Shown: positions 33,716-42,757, counted from the stretch's first letter. The stretch is 64,000 bases of DNA from Primorskyibacter flagellatus (GCF_014638275.1 NZ_BMFJ01000006.1:1-64000); one strand, 5' to 3'. Notes: generated from the letters alone by a model not told the origin. Translations and numbers: made by a program.

Positions 33716-34824
33716 GCCGCGCCGCGATCATATCCGCCGGGCTCTGCCTCGGCCTAGGCGCCCTGCCCGCGCATACCCAGGGCGTGCCGACGCAGGACAA
33801 TTCCGCGATCGGGCGCGCCATTGCGCGGGTGACAGCTCTCGCCGAGGATCTGGGCGTACAGCAGGACAAGGATCGCACCGAGTCCACGCTCGCTGATGTC
33901 CAGGCCGACCAGCTGCGCGTCCTCGAGGAGATGACCGCCGCAATCACCGGACCCGGCTTTGACATCCGCGCTCTCGAAGGGAATGCCGACTTCGGGGTCG
34001 CGGCGGTCTACCCCAATACCGACCCTAGCCCCATGAACAGCCGCCTCTTTGGCGAGGGCCGCGAGACGGTCGAGATGATGATCGTCGAGGTCGCGGGGGA
34101 ATTCGCAGGCGCCCCCGGCGTGGCCCGCGCCGGACTTTCGGCCACCCAATGGCGCTGCCTTTTCCAGGCCCTGATCAAGCAGGAAAGCCGCTTCAATGTC
34201 GCCGCAGAAAGCCCGGTCGGGGCCTATGGCCTGACCCAGCTTATGCCTGGCACCGCCTCCGACCTCGGCGTCGACCGCTATGACGTGAAGGACAACCTGC
34301 GCGGCGGGGCCCGCTATATCACGACCCAACTCACCCGCTTCGGCAATATCCCCCATGCGCTCGCGGCCTATAACGCAGGACCGGGCCGGGTCATCGAATA
34401 TGGTGGCGTGCCACCCTTTGCCGAGACCCAAGGCTATGTTCGCAACATCTCCAAGTTCTACAACGAATATCTTGCCGTGGTGGGTGGTGCCGACGCGCTC
34501 GGCACGCTCTCGCCCTCGGATTTTGCGCTCGCTGAATATGCCAGCATCTCCGAGGCCGGCGTCTATTACGCGGCCGACAGTTCCGCCACGACCGAACAGG
34601 TGATCAACCGCCTGCGCGCGATCATCCTGCAGATCGACGCGCAGCCCAATGCCAAGGCGGCCTGGGAGCTCAACACCTACGCCAAGGCCGAGATCGGCCG
34701 CATCCTCAATCTTCGTGTCCGGCTGATGGCCGCCAATCAGCAGCGCGAGGCGGCCTATGCCCAACACCTCGTCGCCGACCGGCTGGCCGAGCGCGACTTC
34801 ATGCAGATGGGAGTTCCCGAATGA
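33712..34824 (+). CDS. Second lytic transglycosylase with T4SS-specific extensions
   Basis: A 370-residue secreted protein. The ATG at 33712 overlaps the preceding stop. The signal peptide ends near residue 24 (PAHTQG). A 110-residue helical region follows, then an SLT domain (CLFQALIKQESRFNVAAESPVGAYGLTQLMPGTA from about residue 148, closing with [19 protein letters not shown] near residue 225). About 120 more helical residues complete it. The mature N-terminus, QGVPTQDNSAIGRAIARVTALAEDLGVQQDK, resembles that of the VirB5-like product encoded next (QGVPTFDGSQ...LEHMAEDLNVQMQQ). This suggests a fusion of a VirB5-type helical module with a transglycosylase. Confidence 0.85.
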   Translation: MSRAAIISAGLCLGLGALPAHTQGVPTQDNSAIGRAIARVTALAEDLGVQQDKDRTESTLADVQADQLRVLEEMTAAITGPGFDIRALEGNADFGVAAVYPNTDPSPMNSRLFGEGRETVEMMIVEVAGEFAGAPGVARAGLSATQWRCLFQALIKQESRFNVAAESPVGAYGLTQLMPGTASDLGVDRYDVKDNLRGGARYITTQLTRFGNIPHALAAYNAGPGRVIEYGGVPPFAETQGYVRNISKFYNEYLAVVGGADALGTLSPSDFALAEYASISEAGVYYAADSSATTEQVINRLRAIILQIDAQPNAKAAWELNTYAKAEIGRILNLRVRLMAANQQREAAYAQHLVADRLAERDFMQMGVPE

Positions 34825-35588
34825 GACAGCTTCTCCTGACCGTGGCTGCGGTCACCACACTCGGGCTCGCCTCGCCCGCAACAGCCCAAGGCGTGCCGAC
34901 CTTTGATGGCTCACAGCTTGGCCAGCTCGTGGCCCAGCTCGAACACATGGCCGAGGACCTGAATGTCCAGATGCAACAGCTCGCCACCATGCGGCTGGAG
35001 TTGGAAACCCAACTGTCGCAGCTCACCAACCTCGAGGCGCAACTGACCTCGCTCATCGAAGGCAGCGGGTTGGGAGAGCTTTTCGCCACGGTCGAGGAAT
35101 TCCGCGCCCTGCGAGGCAAGCTAGTGGCCCCCCTCAATACTGCGCAATCGCTGGCGAGCGGGGATTTCCTGAGCGGGTTCAATCCCGGCGCGGAACTCTC
35201 GGCCTCTGTCGAGAGGGTGCTCTCGGGCAGCGGCTTCACTTCGGAGCGCCTCAGCACACTCTCGGGCTCGGATGAGCCCGCCGACAACCGGATCGCCGCC
35301 TCGGCCGGGGCCAGTGCCATGCTGTCCGTCGCGGCGCAGGAAAGCCACGAAGAGGCCGGTCAAAGCCTCGAGCGCCTCGAGACCATGGTCGGGCTCATCG
35401 ACGATCAGGACGGCTTGAAGGCCGCTGTCGATCTCAACACCCGGGTCACCGCCGAGCTCGGGATCATCCTGACCCAGATCTGGCGGCTGGAAGCCGCCCA
35501 AGGCGTCAGTGCCGGTCAGCTTGGCGTTGTCGATGCCGCGACCCTCGCGGATGAGCGCAAGTTCCGCTCGATGGCGGTGGATCCATGA
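34821..35588 (+). CDS. virB5: VirB5-like T4SS protein
   Basis: A 255-residue secreted helical protein. The signal peptide ends at PATAQ near residue 23. A long Leu/Gln heptad-rich stretch (residues 30-75, LEHMAEDLNVQMQQLATMRLE) forms a coiled coil, and a second lies near residues 175-225. VirB5 and TrbJ proteins have this form and act as minor pilus components. Its start overlaps the previous stop by four bases and its stop overlaps the next start. Assignment rests on architecture and position rather than on motifs. Confidence 0.78.
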   Translation: MRQLLLTVAAVTTLGLASPATAQGVPTFDGSQLGQLVAQLEHMAEDLNVQMQQLATMRLELETQLSQLTNLEAQLTSLIEGSGLGELFATVEEFRALRGKLVAPLNTAQSLASGDFLSGFNPGAELSASVERVLSGSGFTSERLSTLSGSDEPADNRIAASAGASAMLSVAAQESHEEAGQSLERLETMVGLIDDQDGLKAAVDLNTRVTAELGIILTQIWRLEAAQGVSAGQLGVVDAATLADERKFRSMAVDP

Positions 35589-36022
35589 CAATGTCCATGA
35601 TCCACAAGTTGGTTTCAGTTCGGGCGCTTGGTCTTGCCGCTCTTGTCTTGGCCGCACTTCACGGTGCCGCACTGGCCCAGACCCCGAACACCGAACCATC
35701 CGGCGACACGCCCTTCAGCTCGATGGCTATCGCGCGGGACGAGGCCGACGACTGCCGCGTCGCGAAACCGCCCGTGGATCTCGCCGAAACCGCTTACCTG
35801 CGCAATGGTTACCGCGCGATCCTGCGCATCCTGATCGCCGAGGAGGCGCTGACCACAGAGAACTGCACTTGCCTGCTCGACCAGTTCACCTGGGATCAGG
35901 CCTTGGGCGCCCTGCCCCGGTTCCGGACCTCGGACAACCCGCGACTGCCGTTCAAGGTGCTCGATCTCTACGCCAAGGCCGATGCGCTGGAAGCCCAGGT
36001 TACGGAGGCCTGTGCGGAGTAA
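35585..36022 (+). CDS. Secreted hypothetical protein of the virB operon
   Basis: A 145-residue protein with a signal peptide ending at ALAQ near residue 31. The mature part has three Cys residues in the pattern DDCRV, then ENCTCLLDQF, and a final EACAE, so one or two disulfides are likely in the periplasm. No family is recognised. It lies between virB5 and virB6, where some T4SS operons carry a small lipoprotein or entry-exclusion gene. Confidence 0.7.
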   Translation: MTMSMIHKLVSVRALGLAALVLAALHGAALAQTPNTEPSGDTPFSSMAIARDEADDCRVAKPPVDLAETAYLRNGYRAILRILIAEEALTTENCTCLLDQFTWDQALGALPRFRTSDNPRLPFKVLDLYAKADALEAQVTEACAE

Positions 36023-37036
36023 ATGGGGGTCATTCGCGACATTCTGGGACAGGTCGATGCCGCAGTGAACACCGTGGCGCAGGACGGCTTTGTCTCTTCC
36101 GCAGCCTCGGTCGGCAATGTCATCTCGGCGGGCGCGACCCTCCTTGTCGTCCTTCTCGGGATAAACGCGGTGATGCAACTCCGTCCCCTGCCCTTCGGCA
36201 CGGGCTTTGCCTTCGGGGTGAAGGTCGCACTTGTCGGGATATTCGCGCAGAGCTGGGAAAATTTCAGCGTCATCTATGGCGTGGTCACGGACGTCCCCGA
36301 CTCCGTCGGCGCCTCGATCCTCGCGCTCACAGGCTCGGGCGACGAGGCCGGGGTCTATGAGAGCCTCGACAATATGGTCGCCCGAATAACCGCCTATGGC
36401 GACACGATTGGCGATCGCGCGGGCTGGGTCTTCGGCGCGGTCCTGGGCGCCATCTTCTTCGTCCTCTCCGCCGTCTTTGCCGCCGTCACCGCCGGGATCA
36501 TCGCCTTCGCCCGCATCGTCTTCGCGCTGATGATTGTCATCGCCCCCTTCATGATCATGACATCGCTTTTCAAACCGACCCAATCCCTCTTCGAGGCCTG
36601 GACCCGCGCCACCATCGGCTATGCGCTCATGCCCGTCGCCGCCGCAGGCGCCGCAGGCATCATCGTCGCCATCGCCGAGGCGATCGGGGATGCTTCCGCC
36701 GATCCGGGTGACGTGGAGACCGTCAGCCTCATCCTGCCCTTCCTCGTGATCCTCATTCTCAGCGCCGGGATCATGGCTTCCGTTCCCTATATCGCGTCCA
36801 ATCTCACCGGCGTGGTGGGCATTGCCTCCAACGCCGTTGGTCTGACCGGCCTTGCACGTCAGGGTTTCGTGAACACGCGGGAGTATGGCACGGGTGCGAC
36901 CTCCCGCCTCGTCACCGGAAAATCGCCGCACGAGCTGAACCAGATGGCCAATGCGGGCGTGGTCAAGACCGGCGAGATGATCCGCCAAAGCCCCGGCGCG
37001 CTCCTCTCCGCAGCCAAGGCCTTCCGCAAACCCTGA
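36023..37036 (+). CDS. virB6: VirB6/TrbL-like polytopic membrane protein
   Basis: A 337-residue protein with at least five hydrophobic helices, around residues 28-48, 65-85, 135-165, 168-190 and 230-260. The central AFARIVFALMIVIAPFMI stretch followed by LFEAWTRATIGYALMP is the VirB6/TrbL hallmark. It forms part of the inner-membrane channel. The ATG follows the previous stop directly. The hydrophilic C-terminal 70 residues would be cytoplasmic or periplasmic. Confidence 0.9.
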   Translation: MGVIRDILGQVDAAVNTVAQDGFVSSAASVGNVISAGATLLVVLLGINAVMQLRPLPFGTGFAFGVKVALVGIFAQSWENFSVIYGVVTDVPDSVGASILALTGSGDEAGVYESLDNMVARITAYGDTIGDRAGWVFGAVLGAIFFVLSAVFAAVTAGIIAFARIVFALMIVIAPFMIMTSLFKPTQSLFEAWTRATIGYALMPVAAAGAAGIIVAIAEAIGDASADPGDVETVSLILPFLVILILSAGIMASVPYIASNLTGVVGIASNAVGLTGLARQGFVNTREYGTGATSRLVTGKSPHELNQMANAGVVKTGEMIRQSPGALLSAAKAFRKP

Positions 37037-37053
37037 TTTGAAAGACGACGACT

Positions 37054-37734
37054 TTGAAGAAGACTGTGACCAGTTCCTCCGCGCCTGACCGCGACGCGTT
37101 TGAAGCGGATTTCATCTACGGGCCTCGGCGGCGCGAACGATTTGCCTGGTTCGTCGCGGCGGCCGGCGTGCTGGTTGGCGTCGCCGGCATGGTCGCAGGC
37201 GCGAGCCTCTTTCCCCTCAAGACGACTGAAACTTTTGTGGTCGTGGTCGACAAGGAAACGGGTGAGATGGACCGTGTTGCGGCTGTCCAGGCGCTGACGC
37301 TTTCCGAGAGCGACGCCATCATCCAGGCAAACCTCGTGGCCTATGTCGATGATCGCGAGACCTATGACCTGACCGATGGCGAGCAACGTATCAATGGAGT
37401 GCTCGACCGTTCGGATGGCGACGCCGCTCGCACGCTGCGCGATCTCTGGTCCTCCACCAATGAGGATTACCCGATCACCGTCTATGGGCGCGACGCCAAG
37501 ATCGAGGTGGTGATCAAGTCGGTGAACCAGATCGAGCGCGGCGTGGCCCAGGTCCGCTTCACTCGCACGCTGCGCCGCCCCCGCGACACCCGTACAGTGA
37601 CGCGCTCTTACGTGGCTACCGTCGGTTACGACTTCCAACCCGAAACCCGCCAGCGCCTTCAGGACGTCTGGGCCAACCCCTTGGGCTTCGTGGTGACCTC
37701 CTACCGCGTCGATGCCGAGACCCTGGAGAACTGA
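37054..37734 (+). CDS. virB8: VirB8 inner membrane T4SS component
   Basis: A 226-residue bitopic protein with a TTG start at 37054. A short cytoplasmic start, one membrane helix around residues 30-52 (FVAAAGVLVGVAGMVAGAS) and a periplasmic NTF2-like domain follow. The domain carries KTTETFVVVVDKETGEMDRV, then FTRTLRRPRDTRTVTRSYVATVGYDF near residue 170 and NPLGFVVTSYRVD at the end, all typical of VirB8. It nucleates assembly of the channel core. Confidence 0.93.
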   Translation: MKKTVTSSSAPDRDAFEADFIYGPRRRERFAWFVAAAGVLVGVAGMVAGASLFPLKTTETFVVVVDKETGEMDRVAAVQALTLSESDAIIQANLVAYVDDRETYDLTDGEQRINGVLDRSDGDAARTLRDLWSSTNEDYPITVYGRDAKIEVVIKSVNQIERGVAQVRFTRTLRRPRDTRTVTRSYVATVGYDFQPETRQRLQDVWANPLGFVVTSYRVDAETLEN

Positions 37735-37739
37735 CCAAG

Positions 37740-38462
37740 ATGAAATCCTTCCCCGCGCTTCTCCTGGCGCTTGCCCTTCCTGTTGCCGCTTTCGCCGAAG
37801 CCACGCCGCAAGGCGGCCCGCTCGATATCCGCATCCGCACCGCCGTCTACAACGAAAACCAGGTCTACCGGATCGAGACGGACTTGCGGCATTCGACGAC
37901 GATTCATTTCGGGGCGGGGGAACGGTTCGAGGCAGTGATCGTCGGCGACACCGAGAGCTTCCAGGTCGACCCGATCCCCGAGCTCGGCAATGTACTGACG
38001 ATCAAACCGCATGTGGCAAATGCCTCAACCAACATGACGGTGATCACCAACCGGCGCACCTATTCCTTCCACCTGCGCGAGGGCTCGATCCCGAACCGCA
38101 CCGGGATGTTTTTCGAGGTCCGCTTCCGCTACCCCGACGAGGAACGCCGCGCGGCGGGTGCCACCCAGCCCAAGGGCTATGAGGTGCCGCGCAACTACAA
38201 CTACCGCGTATCGGGCGAGGGCGACTTCCGCCCCAGCCACATCTATGACGACGGGCGCTACACGTATTTCGTCTTCCCGGAGAACGGTCGCCAGCCCGCC
38301 CCCTTCAAAGCCGACAATCAGGGCCGTGAGCGCACGGTCAATTGGACCCAACAAGGCAACACCGTCCGCGTGCTCGGGGTGAACACCTACTGGACGCTGC
38401 GCATCGGCGACGAGGCGATCTGCGCCTGGCGCGACGAGAGCGCCATCTATGTGAGCAACTGA
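37740..38462 (+). CDS. virB9: VirB9 outer membrane-associated T4SS component
   Basis: A 240-residue periplasmic protein. The signal peptide ends at AFAEA near residue 20. The VirB9 N-terminal domain has YRIETDLRHSTTIHFGAGE and the linker NRRTYSFHLRE. The C-terminal domain shows NYNYRVSGEGDFRPSHIYDDGRYTYFVF and VNTYWTLRIGDEAICAW, the standard VirB9/CagX ending. It forms the outer ring with VirB7 and VirB10. Confidence 0.94.
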   Translation: MKSFPALLLALALPVAAFAEATPQGGPLDIRIRTAVYNENQVYRIETDLRHSTTIHFGAGERFEAVIVGDTESFQVDPIPELGNVLTIKPHVANASTNMTVITNRRTYSFHLREGSIPNRTGMFFEVRFRYPDEERRAAGATQPKGYEVPRNYNYRVSGEGDFRPSHIYDDGRYTYFVFPENGRQPAPFKADNQGRERTVNWTQQGNTVRVLGVNTYWTLRIGDEAICAWRDESAIYVSN

Positions 38463-38464
38463 CC

Positions 38465-39889
38465 ATGGCCGATCAAACCCCTCCTGACCTTCAGGACCGC
38501 CTCGATCAGTTTAGCCAGCGTGGCAAATCCAAACGCCGCGGCAACAGCCTCGGGGTCGGTGCCCTCGCCGCCGCCCTCGCTCTTGGCGGCGCCGGGGTAG
38601 CGTATTTCCTGGCGACTGGTTTGCAAGAGGGCGACAGCGCGCTTGAGACCTCCGATGTCGAGACCTTCCAGGACCGCCGTCCCGGCACCGGCGGGCGGCT
38701 GGAGTTTCCGCCCGACGAGACCGAGCAAAGGGTCAACGAAGCGTTGATCGCCGTCGAAGAAGCGCTTGACGTGCCCGCGGCCCCTGCCCCGGAACCGAGC
38801 GCCGAGGTGCTGGCCGAGATCGCCAAGCTGCGCGAGGCTCTCGCCGCCAGCCAGGCCGCGCGGAATTCGGAAATCCAGTCCGCCGTCGCGGATCTGCGCG
38901 AAGCCTTCGACGAACAGAAGGCGACCCTTGAAGCGACACTCACCGCCAAGGAAACCGAGCTGGCCAACCTGCAGCGCCAGACCGAGAGCCGTATCGAGGG
39001 GCTGCAGGCCATGCTCGATGCCGAACGGGCGCAGCGCGAGGGGCTTGAGGCAGAATTGGACCGCGAAGGGCTGATCGCCGATCAACGCCTGCTCGAAGAA
39101 CGCCGCCGTCAGGAAGAGGAGCAGCGCCAGCGCGAGGCCGAGCGGGTCGCCGATGAGCTTCTGACCGCGCAGATCAAATCCCCCGCCGTGGTCTATGCCG
39201 ACGGTCCGCGCGGTGGCCAAAGTGGCGCGGCGGTGGCCGATCCTTCTGCCGCTGGCACCGGCGGGCCAGCCCTCTCGGGCAATGAGCAGTTCCTGCAGAG
39301 TGCAAGACTCCTCGAGGTGCAGGAGGCCGCCCGTCTCACACATCCCGAGCGCACGCTGACCCAAGGGTCTGTGATCCAGGCCGCACTCCAGACCGCCATC
39401 AACAGCGACCTGCCGGGCTCCGTGGTCGCGGTCGTCTCCGAGCCGGTCCCGGCCTTCTCTGGGGACCGGATCCTGATCCCCCGGGGCTCCCGCCTTTTTG
39501 GCCAATACCGCTCCGGGATCGAGATGCACCAGAAGCGCATCCTGATCCTCTGGACCCGCGTCCTGACCCCGGACGGCACTTCGATGGAAATCGCCGCCGT
39601 GGGCGGGGACCAGCTCGGGCGCTCTGGCCTCACCGGCCTCGTCGACACCAAGTTCGCCGAGCGCTTCGGCGGGGCGGCGCTGATTTCCGTAATCGGGGCG
39701 GCACCGGCCGTGGCGGCCGAAAGCGCCAACAATGAAACCACCAGCATCGTCCTGGGCGATGTCGGCAGCGACCTGCAGGATGCCGTCGGGTCGGTCATTG
39801 CCGACCAGGTTTCGATCGCACCCACAATCTATGTCGATCAGGGAGCCTCGGTGACCGTGCTCGTGGATCGGGATGTGGTGATTTACTGA
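38465..39889 (+). CDS. virB10: VirB10/TrbI channel protein
   Basis: A 474-residue inner-to-outer-membrane spanning protein. A 40-residue cytoplasmic start is followed by one helix (about 33-52). A long coiled coil from about 90 to 240, rich in Glu, Arg and Gln, contains the run LLEERRRQEEEQRQREAERV. The C-terminal TrbI domain has TLTQGSVIQAALQTAINSDLPG, ILIPRGSRLFGQY and DQGASVTVLVDRDVVIY. The coiled coil is longer than in many VirB10 proteins, which usually have a Pro-rich linker there. The next gene starts in the last codon. Confidence 0.94.
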   Translation: MADQTPPDLQDRLDQFSQRGKSKRRGNSLGVGALAAALALGGAGVAYFLATGLQEGDSALETSDVETFQDRRPGTGGRLEFPPDETEQRVNEALIAVEEALDVPAAPAPEPSAEVLAEIAKLREALAASQAARNSEIQSAVADLREAFDEQKATLEATLTAKETELANLQRQTESRIEGLQAMLDAERAQREGLEAELDREGLIADQRLLEERRRQEEEQRQREAERVADELLTAQIKSPAVVYADGPRGGQSGAAVADPSAAGTGGPALSGNEQFLQSARLLEVQEAARLTHPERTLTQGSVIQAALQTAINSDLPGSVVAVVSEPVPAFSGDRILIPRGSRLFGQYRSGIEMHQKRILILWTRVLTPDGTSMEIAAVGGDQLGRSGLTGLVDTKFAERFGGAALISVIGAAPAVAAESANNETTSIVLGDVGSDLQDAVGSVIADQVSIAPTIYVDQGASVTVLVDRDVVIY

Positions 39890-40869
39890 TGGAGCAGGCG
39901 TCACCAGCGTCCTACCTCGAGCGCTATCTCGACCCGTTCCGCGACCTTCTGCGGCGCGACGACGTGGTCGAGATCGCAATCAACCCGGACGGCAAGGTCT
40001 GGCTCGAGGCCGCGGGCGACGCCACCATGCGCCACGAAGGCCAGACCGTGGACCGGACTACCGCCCTCAACATGGCCCAGACCATCGTCGGCGATGCCAA
40101 GGCCCGCGTCTCCGAAAAGAACCCGCTCGTGTCCGGCAAGGTGGAATATGCAGGCCGGCCGCTTCGGGTCCAGGTCGCCGTGCCGCCCGCCATCGATCGC
40201 GGTGCTTCGATCACCATCCGCCTCTTCGCGTCGGGCAGCGTCCGGGACTACGCCCCGACCTATCTCTTCGGCAAGGCCGTCTCGCTCGATGCCCTCCGCG
40301 CCGAGAAGATGAAAAACATCGCCAGTCTCGCCGAAGAAAACCTCGAGGCCGCACTGCAGACCCTTGTCAAAGCGCGGCTGAACGTCCTGATCAGCGGCGG
40401 CACCTCGACCGGCAAGACCACCTTCGCCCGCCACCTCCTGACCCATGTCAGTGAACACGAAAGGCTGATCACCATCGAGGACGCCTTCGAGCTCTTCCCC
40501 GGTCAACCCAACACCGTCGCCCTCTTGGCCGACCGCGGTGCCGGCTCGCAACGCAGCGCCAACGCCCTCCTTCAGGCCTCCCTCCGTATGCGCCCCGACC
40601 GGATCATAGTCGGCGAGTTGCGCGGTGCCGAGGCCCTAACCTACCTCGAGGCCATCAACACCGGCCATGGTGGGTCAGTCTCTACAATCCACGCTGAAAC
40701 CGCAGAACTCGCCATCGACCGGCTTGCGATCATGGTGCTGCAGGCTGGCACACCGCTGACCTTCGCCGAAGTGCGCGAATACATCCGGAAATCCATCGAT
40801 GTGATCGTGCAGCTCGGCCGCGCCGAGGGCAAGCGAGGGATTACGGAGTTCTATCTGCCGGGGTCGTAA
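39889..40869 (+). CDS. virB11: VirB11 hexameric ATPase
   Basis: A 326-residue secretion ATPase of the VirB11/PulE family. The N-terminal domain has VVEIAINPDGKVWLE; Walker A GGTSTGKT lies at 170-177, followed by ITIEDAFEL (Asp box), LRMRPDRIIVGELRGAEAL (Walker B) and GHGGSVSTIHAE (His box). It switches the channel between pilus assembly and DNA transfer. It is the last gene of the virB operon; a short hairpin, TGGAGC and GCTCCA, at 40909-40924 is only a weak terminator candidate. Confidence 0.95.
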   Translation: MEQASPASYLERYLDPFRDLLRRDDVVEIAINPDGKVWLEAAGDATMRHEGQTVDRTTALNMAQTIVGDAKARVSEKNPLVSGKVEYAGRPLRVQVAVPPAIDRGASITIRLFASGSVRDYAPTYLFGKAVSLDALRAEKMKNIASLAEENLEAALQTLVKARLNVLISGGTSTGKTTFARHLLTHVSEHERLITIEDAFELFPGQPNTVALLADRGAGSQRSANALLQASLRMRPDRIIVGELRGAEALTYLEAINTGHGGSVSTIHAETAELAIDRLAIMVLQAGTPLTFAEVREYIRKSIDVIVQLGRAEGKRGITEFYLPGS

Positions 40870-41021
40870 GCCCCTCGGCACAAAGGGTCGGAAGCTGCCG
40901 TTCGCGGCTGGAGCGAAGGCTCCAATGGTCAATTGCAGGAGCGGACTTTGATCGGCAGACACAGTTGCAGCGGGCTGGCTCCTACGCCCACGTGGGAGTG
41001 GCATTTCGTCGTGGCGAAGGG

Positions 41022-41507
41022 CTAGTATCGTGCAAGTCTTCGGTTGATTTCTTTTTGTGGAAGTCTGCATCTCGGATGGTCACGAACGGCCTCCAAACCC
41101 GCTTTTAGCGCGCTTGTCGCACAAACCATGTGTTTTTCCATTTCGTCAAACACCCACAACACACCGTGCATCGAGAGCTTTTGACTCTCTGCTTCTGCCC
41201 TAAGCGCACCATCGCCGGTTAGTAGTACCCAATTCCGTTCCACCGCTAAACAGAACGCAAAAACATCTGGCGTCGATAGCATTGCTTTCGCCCGTTTCAG
41301 TTCTGTTGCACGTGCGGTTTCTTGTGGAGTGAGTTGTTCGACCTTCAATCCAAGATCGAGCAAATCAGGGCCCAACCAATCGAGGAGTTCCGATTCATAC
41401 AGAATATCTGGGACCACAAATTCATAAGGCAGGTCAAAAAGCCTCGCGGTCAGCGAGGCTCTTTCGATGTCAATCAAGACAGAGGTATCGGAAACAAGAA
41501 CTTGCAC
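41022..41507 (-). CDS. PIN-domain ribonuclease (toxin candidate)
   Basis: A 161-residue PIN-fold protein. The acidic active-site residues expected for PIN are present: Asp7 in LVSDTSVLID, Glu38 or Glu40 after VVPDILYESE, Asp81 in LSTPDVFAFCLA and Asp99 in LLTGDGALR. PIN toxins cut RNA. Its ATG at 41507 stands 7 bases after the stop of the XRE-ImmA/IrrE gene, so they form one operon. Pairing of a PIN protein with an HTH-metalloprotease regulator is a known toxin-antitoxin-like arrangement. Whether it is toxic here is not shown. Confidence 0.82.
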   Translation of the reverse strand: MQVLVSDTSVLIDIERASLTARLFDLPYEFVVPDILYESELLDWLGPDLLDLGLKVEQLTPQETARATELKRAKAMLSTPDVFAFCLAVERNWVLLTGDGALRAEAESQKLSMHGVLWVFDEMEKHMVCATSALKAGLEAVRDHPRCRLPQKEINRRLARY

Positions 41508-41514
41508 ATAACTA

Positions 41515-42576
41515 CTATGACATGTGGTTCAACCGTTCTTCCAGCTCTTTTACTCGTATTTCGAGAAGTTCTGCCGCGCGAGACAACCCAATCAACCCTT
41601 CGGAGAGGGCACGAAAACACAGCCTCTGAAAGCGGTCAGGCTCTTCTCGTTCCCAAGGAATGGAATTCGGCTCCTCGAACGGCTCATCGCGCCAACCCCG
41701 TTGCTTATAGACCTTGAACAGGCGCGCAAATGTTGCCTGGTTGATGATGTCCAAATCCTTGCATCGATACGTCAGCGCTTGAATGCTGACGCCAAACCGA
41801 TCCTTTAGACTAATGAGCTCACCAATGCTTATGTCCGTTCTGCGGGCACCGATCTCCTGCCGTAGCACTTCTGCCGGAACGAGAAATGCACCAGCAAATC
41901 GATTTGCGGCGCGTTCTGAATCACATCCTTCAGCGACCTTAAGAACCATGTGGCCCAGTTCGTGAGCTAAACTGAAGCGCTTCCGTTCAGACCAGGTCTT
42001 CTTCTTGATCATAATCACCCGCGCAGAGTGATGCTCTTTTCGACGGACTTTGGCCGCAAGGCCATCAATCCGATCAACGTCCAAAGACAACACCTTGATC
42101 CCGTGCTCCTCGAGGAGTTCAGCAAGCATTGGGATCGGATCGTGACCCAGCTGCCAGGAAGCACGCATGTTGCGAGCCGCGTCTTCGGCATCACGAACAT
42201 CGGCCACCCAGTAGGGCGCTTCGTGTGGGGCATCCCATTCCTGGCTCGAAAGATTCAGCAAGCTTTCGATGGCGAGGTACTTTTCAACCATATTGAGCGT
42301 CTTGGCTTCGATCGTCGCGATCTCCTTGGCTGACGAGCTGGCTGACTTGCGAAACTCCACGCCCTCCAACTCAAGCTCGTCATCGCTCAGCAGGAAATCC
42401 ACAGAGACCTCGAGTGCTCGGGCAAGACCTAGCAGCACGCCCGATCCGGGCATGTCTTCATTGCGCTCGTACTTGCCTATGGCTTGAGCGGACACCTTTT
42501 TCTCCATGGCATCGGAAAGTGCACGGAGCGAGAGGCCAGATGCTGCCCGGGCTCCTTTGAGTCGCTTGCCAATCAT
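41515..42576 (-). CDS. XRE regulator with ImmA/IrrE metalloprotease domain
   Basis: A 353-residue protein. Residues about 4-62 form a Cro/CI HTH (LKGARAASGLSLRALSD, VSAQAIGKYERNEDMPGSGVLL). The ImmA/IrrE (COG2856) domain contains the zinc motif HELGH at 205-209 and the third-ligand region CDSERAANRFAGAFLVP at 218-234. Such proteins act as antitoxins or as regulated proteases that remove a repressor. It is upstream of the PIN gene in the same operon and diverges from the CBASS operon, with repeated TGTAAAC sites in between (42596-42705) that may be its operator. Confidence 0.88.
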   Translation of the reverse strand: MIGKRLKGARAASGLSLRALSDAMEKKVSAQAIGKYERNEDMPGSGVLLGLARALEVSVDFLLSDDELELEGVEFRKSASSSAKEIATIEAKTLNMVEKYLAIESLLNLSSQEWDAPHEAPYWVADVRDAEDAARNMRASWQLGHDPIPMLAELLEEHGIKVLSLDVDRIDGLAAKVRRKEHHSARVIMIKKKTWSERKRFSLAHELGHMVLKVAEGCDSERAANRFAGAFLVPAEVLRQEIGARRTDISIGELISLKDRFGVSIQALTYRCKDLDIINQATFARLFKVYKQRGWRDEPFEEPNSIPWEREEPDRFQRLCFRALSEGLIGLSRAAELLEIRVKELEERLNHMS

Positions 42577-42595
42577 AACGTCCTCCCAGTGGGTG

Positions 42596-42705
42596 GTTTA
42601 CATTTCACCCATATGATTGATATTTTGTAAACTACAATGCTTGAAAGCGCGGCTTTTTGTCCCTAACTTGTAACAGCAAGCCGAAAGAAAGGCAAATTTG
42701 TAAAC
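42596..42705. promoter_or_regulatory. Repeated TGTAAAC operator sites in a divergent promoter region
   Basis: GTTTACA at 42596-42602 faces TGTAAAC at 42626-42632, and a third site, TGTAAAC, lies at 42699-42705, with a degenerate one near 42669. They fill the 180-base gap between the XRE-ImmA/IrrE gene and the CBASS ATPase gene. A single regulator could therefore control both operons. Confidence 0.5.
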
Positions 42706-42757
42706 CGCCAAGTCGCTTCACGAGGCGCTAAACAGGCAAAGAAAAGAGGAAGTAGCC

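Noticed and set aside
35615..36988. A 457-codon minus-strand frame opposite virB6 and its neighbour.
   Set aside because: Asp/Gly/His-rich antisense composition over a clear membrane-protein gene.
38447..39979. A 510-codon minus-strand frame opposite virB10.
   Set aside because: It is a shadow frame: the plus strand encodes the TrbI domain and coiled coil.
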